Positions 35,306-43,528 of a DNA stretch of 64,000 bases are shown here, piece after piece. Made by a program: the position numbers and the translations under genes. The first letter of the stretch is position 1. Every line of letters begins with the position of its first letter. This DNA is from an uncultured Christensenella sp. (lineage in GTDB: Bacteria > Bacillota > Clostridia > Christensenellales > Borkfalkiaceae), in contig CAJKUC010000008.1 in NCBI GenBank assembly GCA_905203015.1, positions 1 to 64,000 on the forward strand, read 5' to 3'. Under the pieces are notes generated by a model, which was not told where the DNA came from, made no database searches, and saw only the letters and a program-made list of their open reading frames with translations.

Positions 35306-35509
35306 TTGTAAATTTCCTCCTCTTTCCGCCTGCATTTTCAAAATATACCGCAGAGCGTTTCCGCTTTTATTATAACAAATTCCGGAAAAATACGCAAAAA
35401 AAATCTTTCCCGATTCTTACATTATCTTTCATCGGCGATTTTACGCCGATTCAAACGTATCGTTCGTATCTTCCGAACGTCGGGAAAGAAGTGAAAAGTC
35501 TTATAATAT

Positions 35510-35556
35510 CTTATCGCACGTCATTTTTTCCGAAATCGCACAATCGGTGCGATAAG
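35510..35556. repeat. Inverted repeat between the NahK-like and GH20 genes
   Basis: CTTATCGCAC (35510-35519) and GTGCGATAAG (35547-35556) are exact complements, with a further ATCGCAC between them. On the minus strand the shorter hairpin TCGCAC-N5-GTGCGA followed by TTTCGG could end the kinase transcript. The 10-mer TTATCGCACG also occurs in the palindrome at 596-613. Confidence 0.5.
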
Positions 35557-35579
35557 AGAACAAACCGTCGTTTCGATTG

Positions 35580-36680
35580 TTACCGCGCGTATTTCAGTAC
35601 GATATCACGCATTTCGTCGTAATGCGTAAGCATATCTTTTGCCAGCGCAAGTTGGCAACGCGCGCGCACAAGATTGTGTTCGGGATAATCCGTAGAAAAA
35701 TATTTATCTCCGTCGAGATAATCGGTGAGGAAGCGTACGCCGCATTCCAGCGTCATCGCTATCGCGCCGCCTGCCAGCGAATCGATCTCTGCTTGCGTGA
35801 GAGCATCTTTATCCACGCTGAGGAAACCGCGTGTAAACGCTTCGTATTTGGTGAGATCCAGCGACACAAGCGAAAGGTCTTTTTCATCCTCCGCGGCGGA
35901 ATTTGCGCCCGCGCGGATCGCGTCACCGAAATCAAACGCAACGAGCCCGGGCATCACCGTATCGAGATCTATTACGGAAAGATGTTCCTGCGTTTTCCGA
36001 TCAAACAGCACGTTGCTGCATTTCGTATCGTTATGCGTCACGCGAAGCGGCAGAATCCCCGCGCGTTGCGCTCTGTACGTTTCCGTAGCGCGATTTTCCA
36101 GAGCGAGATAATCTTCTATTTCGTTTTTTACGCCCTTCGCCCTGCCGCATACGTCCGCTTCAACGGACTTTCTGAACGTATCGAACCGCAGAATCGTATT
36201 GTGAAAATGCGGGATCGCGATAAAAAGATCCTTGACGGGATAATCGGAAAGATATTTCTGAAATTCGCCGAACGCCTTTCCCGATTCTTCCATCACGAAT
36301 GGCGAAGCGGTCAGAAACGTCTGCGAATCGTCGATAAACCGGCTGCAACGCCAGAATCCGCCCTTTTCGTCGTAATAGTAATACTTTCCGTCCGTCGTCA
36401 TCTGATAGTGCAAAACGTAACGCTTCGCGCTTATTCCCGTACTCTTGATTTTTGTACGGATATATTCCGTAACGGAAATAATATTATCCATCACCTTTTC
36501 GGGATCTTTGAAAACGTATGTATTCACCCCCTGAAGAATATAATCTTTCAATTCTCCGTCGCGGAAAAAATACACTTTATACGTCCGGTTGATATGCCCG
36601 CTCGTAATTTTTTCGTACGAACGATATTCGCCCTCGATTCCGAATTTTCTGCAGATATTTTCGATTTTTACGTCCGTCAA
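35580..36680 (-). CDS. N-acetylhexosamine 1-kinase-like phosphotransferase
   Basis: 366 residues in the aminoglycoside/choline kinase fold. The N-terminal GHINRTYKV segment and LQGVNTYVFKDPEKVMDNI near 58-76, the catalytic loop THNDTKCSNVLF near 217 and VIDLDTVMPG near 238 all resemble Bifidobacterium NahK, which makes N-acetylhexosamine 1-phosphate. The neighbouring GH20 supports an aminosugar role. The apparent start is TTG at 36680, with GGGAGG only 4 nt upstream; no ATG alternative is better. Specificity for GlcNAc versus GalNAc is not known. Confidence 0.8.
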   Translation of the reverse strand: MTDVKIENICRKFGIEGEYRSYEKITSGHINRTYKVYFFRDGELKDYILQGVNTYVFKDPEKVMDNIISVTEYIRTKIKSTGISAKRYVLHYQMTTDGKYYYYDEKGGFWRCSRFIDDSQTFLTASPFVMEESGKAFGEFQKYLSDYPVKDLFIAIPHFHNTILRFDTFRKSVEADVCGRAKGVKNEIEDYLALENRATETYRAQRAGILPLRVTHNDTKCSNVLFDRKTQEHLSVIDLDTVMPGLVAFDFGDAIRAGANSAAEDEKDLSLVSLDLTKYEAFTRGFLSVDKDALTQAEIDSLAGGAIAMTLECGVRFLTDYLDGDKYFSTDYPEHNLVRARCQLALAKDMLTHYDEMRDIVLKYAR

Positions 36681-36769
36681 AATGCCTCCCTTCCCCCTTT
36701 TTGTTTTTTATGCGCCCGCCGATACGAAAAGAAAATTTCCGTCTGCATTTTTATTATCATGGCGCGTAT

Positions 36770-38605
36770 TTATTGCATGTATTTATACGTAGGCACAAGT
36801 TCCGCCACGTATTTCTTCATTTCGTCCGTTTCTTCGTAGGCTTTACGATACAGTTTATCGAGTGTATTCCAGAAATATGCCTCGTCGAGATCGATCGGTT
36901 TAGCGATACTGATCATACCGTTCGGCGTTTTTTGCAAGCCTTCTTCCGCCATCAACCGTTCTTCGTATAATTTCTCGCCTGGCCGCAACCCCGTGCATAC
37001 GATGGGAATATCCACGTTCGGTTCGTAGCCCGAAAGTTGTATCAGATGGCACGCAAGATCGTAAATACGCACGGGTTCGCCCATATCCAGCACGAAAATC
37101 TGCCCGCCTTTCGCATACGCCCCGGCCTGTATCACCAGCGATACGGCTTCGGGAATCGTCATGAAATAACGGATGATGTTTTTATCCGTAACGGTGACGG
37201 GCCCGCCTTCGGCGATCTGTTGCTTGAAAAGCGGAATCACGGAGCCGTTCGATCCCAGCACGTTGCCGAAGCGCACGGCAACGAATTTCGTGTTTTTGCT
37301 GTGCTTGCCCACCGTCTGAATAATCATCTCGCAGATACGCTTCGTCGCCCCCATCACGTTGGTGGGATTCACCGCTTTATCCGTAGAAATCTGAACGAAC
37401 GTTTCCACGGCAAATTCGTCGGCGAGCGTCGCCACGTTCAGCGTACCGAACACGTTGTTTTTCACAGCCTCGTTCGGGCTCGTTTCCATTAGAGGCACAT
37501 GCTTATGCGCCGCTGCATGAAACACGATCTGCGGGCGGTATTTTTCAAATACGTCGCGAATCTTGCCTTTGTCTCTTATGCTTGCGATCAACGTAAGCAG
37601 ATTCAAAGAATCTCCGTATTTGCGGATCAGTTCCTGTTCGATCGCATAGGCGTTGTTTTCGTAAATATCCAGAATAATCAGCCGTTTCGGATGATGCGTG
37701 GCGATCTGCCTGCAAAGTTCGCTGCCGATCGAGCCTCCGCCTCCCGTCACAAGTACCGTTTTATCTTCGATATACGCAAGAATCTGCGTAAGGTCCACCT
37801 GCACCTGCTCTCTGCCCAGAAGATCGGAAATTTCCACGTCGCGCAGTTTCGATACCGTCACTTTTCCGTCGGCGAGTTCGTAAATTCCGGGCAACACTTT
37901 TACGGGCTTTTTGCAATCTTTCAAAATCGTGATGATTTCTTTCTGCCTCTTTGCGGAAGCCGAAGGAATCGCGTAAAAGATCTCGTCGATATCGTATTTT
38001 TTCGCCATTTGCGGCGCTTCGGCGATTTCGCCGACGATCTTCACGTTTATTATATGCTTGCCTTTTTTATTCGGATCGTCGTCCAGGATACATACGGGGC
38101 GTTTCGTGGCGTATTCCGACGTAAGCAGATCTTCCACGATCATCGAAGCCGCAACGCCTCCGCCGATAATCATCACGCGTTTTTTATCTTTTTCCCCGTG
38201 CCTGAAAAACACGGCGAACACCCCGAAAATGCGTACGAAAAATCGCGAAGCGATCACTAAATTGAACAGCAACAATCCGAAAAGCAGCGACGTACCTTTC
38301 GTAATATATCTGCCGTCCGTAGCCATTGCAAAGCCGGTATTCAGAAGGCTCACGGCAATTACGGCGATGGCTATTCTGAACGCGTCGAAAAGGCTCGCCA
38401 CTTTCAGCACCATGGCATATGCCTGCGCTAAAAAGAGCGCCAGCACCACCACCGCGATATTCGCGAGAATCCAGCATAACACCACGGCATTGAATTCCTG
38501 CGTGGGCGTGGAAAACCAGGCGATCAGCGCCGCGCAGATCACGGAGATGACGTCCGCGATCAAAAACGCGACGACATGCCCCGCTTTCGTATGTAAAAAT
38601 TTCAT
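36770..38605 (-). CDS. Membrane-bound UDP-sugar 4,6-dehydratase (CapD/PglF/FlaA1-type)
   Basis: 611 residues. Four hydrophobic segments at about 10-125 are followed by a cytoplasmic CoA-binding-like domain and then an extended SDR domain with TGGGGSIGSE near 287. The active-site segment ISTDKAVNPTNVMGATK near 400-416 has Met in place of the usual Tyr, as in UDP-GlcNAc 4,6-dehydratases of this class. It would supply a 4-keto-6-deoxy aminosugar for surface polysaccharide or glycan. AGAGG lies about 9 nt before the ATG. Confidence 0.9.
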   Translation of the reverse strand: MKFLHTKAGHVVAFLIADVISVICAALIAWFSTPTQEFNAVVLCWILANIAVVVLALFLAQAYAMVLKVASLFDAFRIAIAVIAVSLLNTGFAMATDGRYITKGTSLLFGLLLFNLVIASRFFVRIFGVFAVFFRHGEKDKKRVMIIGGGVAASMIVEDLLTSEYATKRPVCILDDDPNKKGKHIINVKIVGEIAEAPQMAKKYDIDEIFYAIPSASAKRQKEIITILKDCKKPVKVLPGIYELADGKVTVSKLRDVEISDLLGREQVQVDLTQILAYIEDKTVLVTGGGGSIGSELCRQIATHHPKRLIILDIYENNAYAIEQELIRKYGDSLNLLTLIASIRDKGKIRDVFEKYRPQIVFHAAAHKHVPLMETSPNEAVKNNVFGTLNVATLADEFAVETFVQISTDKAVNPTNVMGATKRICEMIIQTVGKHSKNTKFVAVRFGNVLGSNGSVIPLFKQQIAEGGPVTVTDKNIIRYFMTIPEAVSLVIQAGAYAKGGQIFVLDMGEPVRIYDLACHLIQLSGYEPNVDIPIVCTGLRPGEKLYEERLMAEEGLQKTPNGMISIAKPIDLDEAYFWNTLDKLYRKAYEETDEMKKYVAELVPTYKYMQ

Positions 38606-38725
38606 GAATCGTTATCCTCTGTCTTATGGTGCCGAACGCGATCCGATTTTTCCCCTTCCCGCGATCGCATGTCGGCGTAGTGCGACTGCGACACATTTTC
38701 ACATGGTTGCCGTCTTATGATCTCA

Positions 38726-38755
38726 ATTATATCACATTTCCGCGGATCTTGTCAA
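38726..38755 (-). promoter_or_regulatory. Consensus promoter for the 4,6-dehydratase gene
   Basis: Minus strand: -35 TTGACA (38750-38755), 18-nt spacer, -10 TATAAT (38726-38731), leaving a leader of about 115 nt. With the terminator at 38870-38905 this explains the 303-nt gap 38606-38908. Confidence 0.8.
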
Positions 38756-38869
38756 GAGTCTTGCAAAAAAAGCCCGCGGAAAAAGTTTATTTTTTAATTT
38801 ATCCGATCTTTTCGCCCGATTTGCACGTTTTTTTTAATTTATGTTGCATCGTTCCGTCGGTTTTATGCA

Positions 38870-38905
38870 AAAAAACGTTTCGTTCCGCAATGCGAAACGT
38901 TTTTT
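38870..38905 (-). terminator. Terminator after the RluA-type gene, possibly bidirectional
   Basis: A perfect 13-bp stem (AAAAAACGTTTCG with CGAAACGTTTTTT) around a 10-nt loop, with seven T at the minus-strand exit, sits 4 nt past the stop codon. Confidence 0.85.
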
Positions 38906-38908
38906 CTG

Positions 38909-40015
38909 TTATCTGTTTTTTATCCGCTTTCCGAGCGCGGAATCGGCTGAAAAAAGTCCGAAAAATTCAGACGGCACGGGCGCGGAAAACGCGATTTCCT
39001 TCTTCGATACGGGATGCGTAAACACTAGGCGCGAAGCATGCAACCCCAGCCGATTCAACGGAGAATCGATAAGGCCGTATTTTTCGTCGCCTACGATCGG
39101 ATGTCCGATCTCTTTCATCGCCACGCGGATCTGATTTTTTCTTCCGCTGTCTATCTCCACCCGCAGAAGCGAAAAATTGCCGTTTTCCCGAATCGTTTCG
39201 TATCTCGTCACGGCACGCTTTCCTTCTTTCGGCGATACGCAATAAACGAGGTGGTTTTTATCCTCTTTCAGATAAGAAACGATTTCTCCGCTTCGTTCCT
39301 CGGGAACGCCTTCCGTCACCGCGTAATATTCGCGCGTTTTCACCAATTCGTTCCAATGCATTTTCAGCATCGAATGAATTTTAATATCTTTGGCAAACAC
39401 AAGAACGCCGGACGTTTCTTTATCGATACGGTGCAAAACGTACGCCCGCGCGTTTCGTCCGCTCTGCCGCAGATATTCCTCGGCAAGATAATACGCCGAA
39501 AGCCGTTCCTTATCGCTTTCCACCGACAGAAGTCCCGCAGGCTTATCGATCGCGAGAAATTCTTCGTCTTCATAGATAATTTTCGGCATCGTCGGCTTTG
39601 CGACGCGATTCTGCGGCGTTGCCGCCGATTTTTGCCGCGCGTTCTTTTCGCCAGTTTTTCCGTTTTTCGGTGCGACCGTCTCCGCGCGCAAAGCATTTAA
39701 TCCGGCAGCGGCGTTTTTCGCGATTTTCACTTCGTCATCTTTCGCCAGAGGAAAATCAAACTGCTTTTCCGCTCTGCCGTTCACCAGAACTTTTCCGCCC
39801 GACAGCAACGATTTCACGTTATTCCGCGACTGGTTGCATTTTTTCAATAGAAATTCCAGCAACGTGTCGCTTCGCTGCACCTTATATTGTGCCGTATACG
39901 TCACGGCGTTATGCGCGTTTCTGCCCGCCGTTTTCGCCTGCGCCCGCGAATCTTCGCGTTTTTTGGTGTATAATCTTCTTTTTCCTTCCGCCATGTTTCG
40001 TTTTTTCTCCGTCAC
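38909..40015 (-). CDS. RluA family pseudouridine synthase
   Basis: 368 residues. The N terminus is basic, followed by an S4 RNA-binding domain (about 50-105), a low-complexity charged stretch (about 108-140) and the catalytic domain. The signature HRIDKETSGVLVFAKD near 192 contains the catalytic Asp, and IYEDEEFLAIDKPAG near 147 is the standard opening of the domain. It isomerises uridines in rRNA or tRNA; which position is not predictable. Start choice between two near ATGs is uncertain because neither has a clear ribosome binding site. Confidence 0.88.
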   Translation of the reverse strand: MTEKKRNMAEGKRRLYTKKREDSRAQAKTAGRNAHNAVTYTAQYKVQRSDTLLEFLLKKCNQSRNNVKSLLSGGKVLVNGRAEKQFDFPLAKDDEVKIAKNAAAGLNALRAETVAPKNGKTGEKNARQKSAATPQNRVAKPTMPKIIYEDEEFLAIDKPAGLLSVESDKERLSAYYLAEEYLRQSGRNARAYVLHRIDKETSGVLVFAKDIKIHSMLKMHWNELVKTREYYAVTEGVPEERSGEIVSYLKEDKNHLVYCVSPKEGKRAVTRYETIRENGNFSLLRVEIDSGRKNQIRVAMKEIGHPIVGDEKYGLIDSPLNRLGLHASRLVFTHPVSKKEIAFSAPVPSEFFGLFSADSALGKRIKNR

Positions 40016-40156
40016 GCCGCAAAAAACGCAGAGATTTTGTTGTATATCTCTTTATCTTTGTTTTTTTCGCCCGATTATGCGCAAAAACGCCCCGAAACGA
40101 AAAAGCCCGTTTTCGGAACGTTTATTTGTATAAATCGCACGACAACCCCGAAAAAA

Positions 40157-40951
40157 TTACTCTTCTTCGTCGTCGGGAAGATCCACGTTGTGGTACACTT
40201 CCTGTACGTCGTCGAGATCTTCGAGCGCGTCGAGCATATTCGTGAATACGCGAACTTTATCCTCGGGTAACGTGATTTTGTTCTGCGGAATCATAGCCAC
40301 TTCCGCCTGCACGAAGCGGATTTTCGGCTCTTCTTCGTCGGAATGGCGGGATTTCGGAGCGGCAGCCATCAACTCTTTGTTCTTCTCTTCAAAATACTTT
40401 CTCACATCGGAAAACGCTTCGGGAGAAGTGTAAATTTCATACACGTCGTCACTCACCACCACGTCGTCCGCACCCGCGTCGAGCGCATACTCCGTCACGG
40501 TGTCTTCGTCCAGTTCCACGGTGCGTTCGATCACGATATAGCCCTTCGTATCGAAGTTGTAGGAAACGCAGCCGGTATTTCCCATAGAACCGCCGTGTTT
40601 GCCCATAATCGCGCGGATATCTCCCGCCGTACGGTTGTTGTTATCCGTAAGCGTGGTGATGATTACGGCAGAGCCCGCAGGCCCGTACCCTTCGTACGTC
40701 AATTCTTTATAATCCGCGCCGCTAAGTTCTCCCGCCGCGCGTTTGATGCTGCGCTGAATATTATCGTTAGGCATATTCGCCGCTTTCGCTTTCGCGATGA
40801 TATCGGCAAGTTTGCTGTTGGTATCGGGGTTCGGATTTCCCTTCGCCGCTACGGCGATTTCTCTGCCGATTTTGGTGAAGATACGACCTCTTGCCGCATC
40901 AGCCTTACCTTTTTTTGCCTGAATGTTATGCCATTTGCTATGTCCGGACAT
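40157..40951 (-). CDS. yebC: YebC/TACO1 family protein
   Basis: 264 residues beginning MSGHSKWHNIQAKKGK, the invariant N terminus of the family, with all three domains at normal length. Formerly called a transcriptional regulator, the family is now linked to translation of proline-rich stretches. GAGGAG lies 9 nt before the ATG. The C-terminal tail is acidic. Confidence 0.95.
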   Translation of the reverse strand: MSGHSKWHNIQAKKGKADAARGRIFTKIGREIAVAAKGNPNPDTNSKLADIIAKAKAANMPNDNIQRSIKRAAGELSGADYKELTYEGYGPAGSAVIITTLTDNNNRTAGDIRAIMGKHGGSMGNTGCVSYNFDTKGYIVIERTVELDEDTVTEYALDAGADDVVVSDDVYEIYTSPEAFSDVRKYFEEKNKELMAAAPKSRHSDEEEPKIRFVQAEVAMIPQNKITLPEDKVRVFTNMLDALEDLDDVQEVYHNVDLPDDEEE

Positions 40952-41114
40952 CTTTGTATTCTCCTCTTAATTTTTTGATTGCGACAAACGCCCGCAAAAC
41001 GCTGCGACGTTTGCTTTTCCGCCCGATCGGCATTGCTGTTTTTTTTCGGAAAGCATTCCGAAATCCGCCCGGAAAACTTCCGCCTAAACCGTAATAATCC
41101 CGTATTTTTACGGG

Positions 41115-41921
41115 CTAAAACCGCATTATTTTCAGAAATTTTTCTCTTCTCAGCGTATACATCGCCACGGCGGCAGCCACGCCCGCGTTCAGGCTTTCCT
41201 GCTCGCCCGCCATCGGGATCGCTACGGTATATTTCGCAGCCTTTCTCACCTCTTCGGAAATGCCGTTCGCTTCGTTTCCGATCGCCAGCGCGATTTTCTG
41301 CGGAGTAACAAACGAAAAGATATTTTCTCCGCCCATATCCGCGGCGATAATAGGCACGTCTTTCAGAAGATCGAGCGCCTCGCTTTTGGATACGTCGTAC
41401 AGTTTCGTGAAGAAAACGCCGCTCATGCTCGATCGCACGCACTTCGGCGAATATGCGTCGGCGCATGAAACAAGATAAATTTCTTTGTACCCCGCCGCGT
41501 TAGCCGTGCGGATAATCGTACCGAGATTTCCGGGATCGGCTACGCCGTCGAGAAGCAAGCAATCGCCCTCGGGTGATTTCGGCGCGTATTGCGGAATTTT
41601 CACCGCGCACGCCACGCCCTGAGGCGTTTTTTCTTCGGAAAGATAAGAAAACGCGATTTCGGAAAGATAAGAAATTTTTTCTTCCGTAATTCCCCGTAAA
41701 GCAAGGGCTTTTCCGATTTTATCGGCGAATCTTCCCGCGTAATTTTCCGCAAAAAACACCCGCTCGATTTCCAGCCCTGCGGCCCCTGCGGCGATACATT
41801 CCGCCGTCATTTTTTCGCCTTCCACGAAAAACAATCCCGTGCGGACACGCCCCTTTTTCTCTTTTAAAAAAGCGGCTTCCTTAACGATCGGATTGTTTTT
41901 TGACGTGATCACCGTTTTCAA
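41115..41921 (-). CDS. TrmH/SpoU family RNA methyltransferase
   Basis: 268 residues from a TTG start at 41921, which has GGAGG 9 nt upstream; the longer in-frame TTG lacks one. An N-terminal substrate-binding domain (TSKNNPIVKEA, FFVEGEKM) is followed by a SPOUT domain with DGVADPGNLGTIIRTA near 120, IGNEANGISEE near 205 and PMAGEQESLNAGVAAAV near 225, the three TrmH motifs. It 2'-O-methylates rRNA or tRNA using SAM. It lies just after rplT, as in many Firmicutes. Confidence 0.92.
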   Translation of the reverse strand: MKTVITSKNNPIVKEAAFLKEKKGRVRTGLFFVEGEKMTAECIAAGAAGLEIERVFFAENYAGRFADKIGKALALRGITEEKISYLSEIAFSYLSEEKTPQGVACAVKIPQYAPKSPEGDCLLLDGVADPGNLGTIIRTANAAGYKEIYLVSCADAYSPKCVRSSMSGVFFTKLYDVSKSEALDLLKDVPIIAADMGGENIFSFVTPQKIALAIGNEANGISEEVRKAAKYTVAIPMAGEQESLNAGVAAAVAMYTLRREKFLKIMRF

Positions 41922-41954
41922 AACGACGTGCCTCCGCGAAAATTCAAAATACAA

Positions 41955-41990
41955 GTAAAAAGCCTTTTAGCGTTATTCTAAAAGGCTTTT
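41955..41990 (-). terminator. Terminator at the end of the infC-rpmI-rplT operon
   Basis: A 13-bp perfect stem AAAAGCCTTTTAG/CTAAAAGGCTTTT with a 7-nt loop, followed by a T-run on the minus strand. It lies 10 nt past the rplT stop. Confidence 0.85.
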
Positions 41991-41999
41991 GCGCTTTTT

Positions 42000-42350
42000 T
42001 TAAAGGGCTGCTTTCGCTTTTTCCGCCAACTGAGCGAACGCTTTCGCGTCGTTGATCGCGAGGTCCGCAAGAACCTTTCTGTTCAGATCGATGTTCGCAG
42101 CGGAAAGACCGTGCATGAATTTGCTGTAAGAAAGCCCGTTCAGACGAGCCGCCGCATTGATACGGACGATCCAGAGTTTTCTGAAATCTCTCTTCTTTCT
42201 TCTTCTGCCGATGAACGCATAGTTCAGCGACTTCATCACCGCTTCGCGGGCGATACGATAAGATTTGCTCTTATTTCCGAAATAGCCTTTGGAAAGTTTA
42301 AAAATTTTTCTACGCTTTTTAACGGCGTTCACACCTCTTTTAATACGCAT
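42000..42350 (-). CDS. rplT: 50S ribosomal protein L20
   Basis: 116 residues, strongly basic, with the standard MRIKRGVNA start and LNGLSYSKFMHGL near 75. In Bacillus L20 also binds the infC leader to attenuate its own operon; the hairpin upstream of infC here suggests the same. AAGGAG lies 8-9 nt before the ATG; 15 nt separate it from rpmI. Confidence 0.97.
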   Translation of the reverse strand: MRIKRGVNAVKKRRKIFKLSKGYFGNKSKSYRIAREAVMKSLNYAFIGRRRKKRDFRKLWIVRINAAARLNGLSYSKFMHGLSAANIDLNRKVLADLAINDAKAFAQLAEKAKAAL

Positions 42351-42365
42351 GTTCGTCTCTCCTTA

Positions 42366-42566
42366 TTAGTCCTTGTAGGGCATCATGTTCTTCACCGTAT
42401 TTTCCTGAGTGGAAGATACGAGAGTCGTCTGACGAAGATTTCTTCTTCTCTTGCTCGTCTTGGTTTCGGCTTTGTGATTCTTGCCGCAGTGAGGTCTGTT
42501 GACCTTACCGCTGCCGGTCAGCCAGAAACGTTTTTTCGTACCGCTATGGGTTTTCTGTTTAGGCAT
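42366..42566 (-). CDS. rpmI: 50S ribosomal protein L35
   Basis: 66 residues starting MPKQKTHSGTKKRFW, matching L35. The frame extends upstream to 42644, but GGAGG 9 nt before 42566 and family length fix the start. Middle gene of infC-rpmI-rplT. Confidence 0.97.
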   Translation of the reverse strand: MPKQKTHSGTKKRFWLTGSGKVNRPHCGKNHKAETKTSKRRRNLRQTTLVSSTQENTVKNMMPYKD

Positions 42567-42665
42567 ATAACTTGTCCTCCGAATATAATTTCTTGGTTTA
42601 TCTATCTTCTCCGCTCTTCCGCACATCAACGTCTCTTTGTACATTGCGGCGATCGCGGCCGAAAA

Positions 42666-43178
42666 TCATTGTTTCGCGGGCGAAAGCACCATTACGATGT
42701 TTCTTCCTTCTGCAAGCGGCTGTTTATCCATCACCGCTTTTCCTTCCAGCATGCCGAAGAAACGATTCATCACGTCCACCCCCATGGAAGAACGCCCCAT
42801 CTGACGCCCTCTCATACGGATCGACACTTTCACTTTGTTTCCTTCGGTGAGGAATTCGATCGTCTTTTTCGCTTTGATATTCAGATCTCCGACGTCGATC
42901 GTCATGGAAAGGTAAATTTCCTTGATTTCCACGGTTTTCTGATTCTTGCGGTTTTCTTTTTCTTTTTTCGCCTGCTCGAATTTAAATTTGCCGTAATTCA
43001 TGATCTTGCAAACGGGCGGCACGGCAGCGGGCGATATTTTCACCAAATCCAAATTTTCTTCTTCCGCAAGCCGCAACGCTTCCGCCGCGCTCATTACGCC
43101 GAGCATTTCGCCCGTGGAAGAGATCACTCTCACTTCTCTGTCGCGGATTTCTCCGTTCATCTGATACTGGTCTTTGAT
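42666..43178 (-). CDS. infC: Translation initiation factor IF-3, probable AUC start
   Basis: 170 residues from the ATC at 43178-43176. N domain (QMNGEIRDREVRVI), linker and C domain (MRGRQMGRSSMGVD) are complete. A GAGGT lies 8 nt upstream of the ATC. The only in-frame GTG (43193) overlaps that GAGG and has no ribosome binding site of its own; no ATG fits. infC of E. coli and Bacillus starts with AUU, letting IF-3 discriminate against its own start codon, so an AUC start here would serve the same feedback. If the GTG were used the protein would have five more residues. Confidence 0.93.
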   Translation of the reverse strand: MKDQYQMNGEIRDREVRVISSTGEMLGVMSAAEALRLAEEENLDLVKISPAAVPPVCKIMNYGKFKFEQAKKEKENRKNQKTVEIKEIYLSMTIDVGDLNIKAKKTIEFLTEGNKVKVSIRMRGRQMGRSSMGVDVMNRFFGMLEGKAVMDKQPLAEGRNIVMVLSPAKQ

Positions 43179-43193
43179 AGTTGTGTACCTCAC

Positions 43194-43228
43194 AAAAAAA
43201 TTACGGGTCGCTTTGCACAAGCCACCCG
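43194..43228 (-). promoter_or_regulatory. infC leader attenuator hairpin (L20-type candidate)
   Basis: Minus strand: CGGGT-G-GCTT-loop-AAGC-G-ACCCG followed by TAATTTTTTT, ending 2-3 nt before the infC ribosome binding site. It has the form of a rho-independent terminator but sits inside the leader, 110-145 nt after the promoter, as does the L20-responsive terminator of the Bacillus infC operon. The L20-binding antiterminator was not worked out. Confidence 0.7.
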
Positions 43229-43338
43229 TTTTTCGCTCTTTCGTCGCCGCATAACGCCGCGTATATCAGGAAAAAACTATCGAGCCGTACCGATTTCAAA
43301 CCGCACGGCGAGAAGGTTGACTTCTGCTTTGCCTGAAT

Positions 43339-43368
43339 ATAATACCACGCGGAACGGCTTTCCGTCAA
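43339..43368 (-). promoter_or_regulatory. Promoter for infC-rpmI-rplT
   Basis: Minus strand: -35 TTGACG (43363-43368), 18-nt spacer, -10 TATTAT (43339-43344). It gives a leader of about 155 nt, which with the attenuator accounts for the 350-nt gap 43179-43528. Confidence 0.7.
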
Positions 43369-43528
43369 GCGTTTTTTTGCCGTTTTCCGTAAATTCGGAA
43401 ATTTTTTTTGAAAAAGCGCAAAAAATTTTCTTTTCACCGTTTTTTCCGCCTTTCCTTAAAATTTCGTTTTCCGAAAACATAACGACGAAGCGGCACGCCC
43501 GCCCGCTATCCGTTTCCGTCAACTTTCG

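Noticed and set aside
35577..36839. 420-codon plus-strand frame opposite the NahK-like gene
   Set aside because: Spans the kinase and the start of the next gene on the opposite strand; composition and lack of motifs mark it as a shadow.
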